A stretch of 64,000 nucleotides of DNA, from NCBI GenBank assembly GCA_015832175.1, contig WJXW01000015.1:868001-932000 (forward strand). The letters run 5' to 3'. The position numbers and the translations under genes are program-made. Under the pieces are notes generated by a model. That model searched no databases. It had not been told where the DNA came from and was given only the letters and a program-made list of their open reading frames with translations. The DNA is from Paraphaeosphaeria minitans. Lineage: Eukaryota; Ascomycota; Dothideomycetes; Pleosporales; Didymosphaeriaceae. Shown piece after piece: positions 61,966-64,000 of the stretch (position 1 is its first letter; each line of letters begins with the position of its first letter).

Positions 61966-64000
61966 CTAGTAATCGTGGGTCTCAACATTGCACATCCACA
62001 CTCTTCCAGTCCCTACACCCATATAGACCATACTCCCTGATACAGCTGAACAGGAAGGGCGGTACTCTGATGGTAGCCAAACTACGTTCTGCGAATTATA
62101 CGTTATCCATGTTCCATCTGAGCCTAGTGCAGTGGTTTGGTACCGGGGGGATTCAGGCTCTTGGGTGGTGGTGATGTTTGATGATAGTGGTAGATCAAAA
62201 TTAATAGCACCGATGTCGGTTAAAAGGACAGAGCTAGAAGCATTAAAAGACAAGGTCAGAAGTGAACGGCCGATGTCGAGCCTCTGCAGACACGCGCCGC
62301 TGCCCGCGTCCCAGACCTTGACCGTCTTGTCGTGCGACGCCGACGCCAGCCGCCTCGGGTTCTTTGTCATCGGCGGCTTTGTAGAGATCCATAGCGGTAC
62401 TTCCTTCTCGAACAACTTCCGGACTAAACTGAGCCTAGGGCTAAACAACAGTGCGGACACATATGCCTGAAGGGGGGCTGCCTCTATTGCCCCTTTGTGA
62501 TACATAATAAATCGGCGCGCATCTTCTACCAGATTAAATAATGCAGGATTGCCTGTTTGTTTCTAGGTAATATTAGTCTTATGTCTATGCATAGCAGTAC
62601 TTAAGACATTACATATATAAGAGCTTCAAGTTTTGCCATTGATGTTACTCCTTTTGGCATGCTCTTGCAAAGGCTCAGTGCCTCTAGCCAATAGAGGTAT
62701 TTCTGTCATAGGAATTCGTCAATAATGCCTCCATCCTGCAGATCATCAAGATGTCCTGTAGTAGCGAGAGAACTGAAGTGCTGCAGATGGTCCACCCAGT
62801 AAACAGAAGAGTAGCGTATCTTTCCCAGTGGATCTGGGTCTGGCATTACGACCCGCTCGATAGGATATCCAGGCGCGCCTAGGTTGTACATGTCTCGTTG
62901 AAGTGAGTCGGACAAAACCTGGAGGGATCTGTAGAAAACTGCATAGTGCGCGTCTTCTATGCCCGACGGGAAGATAGTTTCAGCAGCCTTCTCGAACACA
63001 AGGTCTTTTGCGGACTGGTGCACAAAGTAGACAATGCTGTCTCGTGTGGTAAGAAAGGAGCCGCAGCGGCCAATAATGTCTTGCACGGATTCAGGATCAT
63101 CCGCCGCATCCTCGAATTGCTCCACAAGCGTAACCATCTCCTGTAGCGTGAGCGGCCGATATACAATAGCAGCCAAAGCTAGTATTTTCTTGCAAAGGTC
63201 GGCATCATCTGAGTCAACTAGGTGTTGCACCATCTGTTCGTACAGCGAGTCGAGTCCAGAGGGAAAGGCGCTTAGCTTCTTCCGGACATGCCGCTTTGGG
63301 ACGGCTTTGAGGCCCTGGCACACCAACGCCACCCAAAGGAAAGTGCCATTTGCGTTGGAAGATAAATGGTATCGCACTGCTTCCCTTGTTTCGGCATTGT
63401 ACTTATTGCTCTGCGATAGCTGGATCACTTTCTGCTGAATGAACACATCGACGGCGGTAGCCACAGACTCCGCGTTCAGCTCAATGCTCAGCCCTATTCC
63501 ATGCCCCACCGTCGAAAGCCGTTGCTCAATTTCTGGCCAGTTACGGCTAGATACGATCCACTTGACGCGGGACGATGTAGAAGATTGCTCGACAATAAAG
63601 TCTAAAAGCTTCTCGCGGTCTACCACACATTCGTCGAGCGCATCAACAATTAGGTGCGTGCGCCGTATACCAGGGTCTCGTAGAATGTTTGTGAAGATCT
63701 CACGTAGGGCAACCCATGCATTCGCGTCTTCGAAAAGCGCTTTGCCCGCATGGTCATGCTTTGCCTGGATATGAGAGACCAGCGAAGGCTGCTGGTCGAT
63801 AAGCAAGTACAACAAGCCACGCAGCACGGCTGTGGCACTGTTGATGCGCGAGTCTGTGGCCTGACAGAAAAAATAAGCAACAAGAGCGGTCCAAGCTGTG
63901 GACTCCTCTAACTCGTCGACAATGCCGCAGAGCAGCATTGACTTTCCCTTGCCAGGATCGCCCTTGATCCACAGCAGTCGGCTGTGCTGGTTTTCGCACC
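61966..64000 (-). pseudogene. NACHT-WD40 NLR pseudogene, cut by the window edge
   Basis: Reading from the window's end, the minus strand encodes a NACHT domain: Walker A (LLWIKGDPGKGKSMLLCG), Walker B (THLIVDALDECV), RVKWIVSSRNWPEIEQRLS, and the winged-helix region (LSAFPSGLDSLYEQMVQHL, ILALAAIVYRPLTLQEMVTL). The frame ends at TGA 62706, where relatives continue through KYLYWLEALSLCKSMPKG; several more stops follow. The propeller is then reduced to one WD repeat (RRLASASHDKTVKVWDAGSG) plus the conserved family tail (GTWITYNSQNVVWLPSEYRP, SAVSGSMVYMGVGTGRVW), so most WD repeats are deleted. The architecture is that of HET-E/HET-D-like proteins, which act in non-self recognition. The N-terminal effector domain lies beyond the window. 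Confidence 0.8.

Overview
This window is nuclear DNA of a filamentous ascomycete (Pezizomycotina). The evidence is multi-exon genes with 45-60 bp GT-AG introns, a FunK1 kinase, a Zn2Cys6 regulator, NACHT/NB-ARC (NLR-like) genes, a RIM2 mitochondrial carrier, a Fot1/pogo transposon and Tad-like LINEs. A dothideomycete is my best guess, but that is inference. The region looks like gene-poor accessory or subtelomeric-type DNA. A few intact housekeeping-like genes sit among hypotheticals, broken gene copies, transposon remains, minisatellites and tandem duplications. I saw no tRNA, rRNA or CRISPR array.

Layout. 0-5 kb: a BTB/POZ gene, an NLR relic, and a palindromic pair of 198-bp MITE-like units. 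5.3-7.4 kb: a five-exon chromodomain gene with two SUMO-interaction motifs. 7.7-9.4 kb: fragments of a membrane protein and a possible regulator. 10.9-14 kb: an HD-phosphohydrolase/adenylate-kinase fusion, ending 9 bp from a convergent Zn2Cys6 regulator. 14.5-18.1 kb: an INA17-like mitochondrial gene split by a decayed Fot1 element, followed by an intact RIM2-type pyrimidine nucleotide carrier. 18.8-24.7 kb: minisatellites and unrecognised genes. 25.9-27.3 kb: a broken HerA/DUF87-like P-loop NTPase.

29.5-33.6 kb holds the most unusual feature: a tandem array of four small, Ser/Thr/Asn-rich, probably disordered protein genes. Each is preceded by a copy of the same 18-bp block within longer duplicated upstream DNA. 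34.2-36.6 kb: a frameshifted FunK1 kinase. 37.8-39.9 kb: a 5'-truncated LINE. 40.7-42.1 kb: an F-box/ankyrin protein. 42.9-44.5 kb: decayed SnoaL-like and AhpD-like genes. 44.8-46.8 kb: an intact four-exon gene with a degenerate RNase III domain. 48.0-51.9 kb: a conserved hypothetical, a kinase-HAD-uracil phosphoribosyltransferase fusion, and a 3CxxC zinc protein. 52.3-56.7 kb: two decayed genes (one of them SET-domain) and a decayed alpha/beta-hydrolase/NB-ARC/TPR NLR. 57.6-61.7 kb: LINE ends, a clean gene of unknown function, and a 31-bp minisatellite. 62-64 kb: a NACHT-WD40 NLR pseudogene running off the window.

Together: three intact genes act on nucleotides (HD-kinase fusion, RIM2 carrier, UPRT fusion), but they are dispersed and not an operon. 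Self/non-self-type genes (three NLRs, FunK1, ankyrin) are mostly broken, several by TGG-to-stop or CGA-to-TGA-type changes. This fits duplicated accessory DNA decaying by transition mutation (RIP-like) and transposon insertion. Exon boundaries were deduced by eye and not verified with transcripts.
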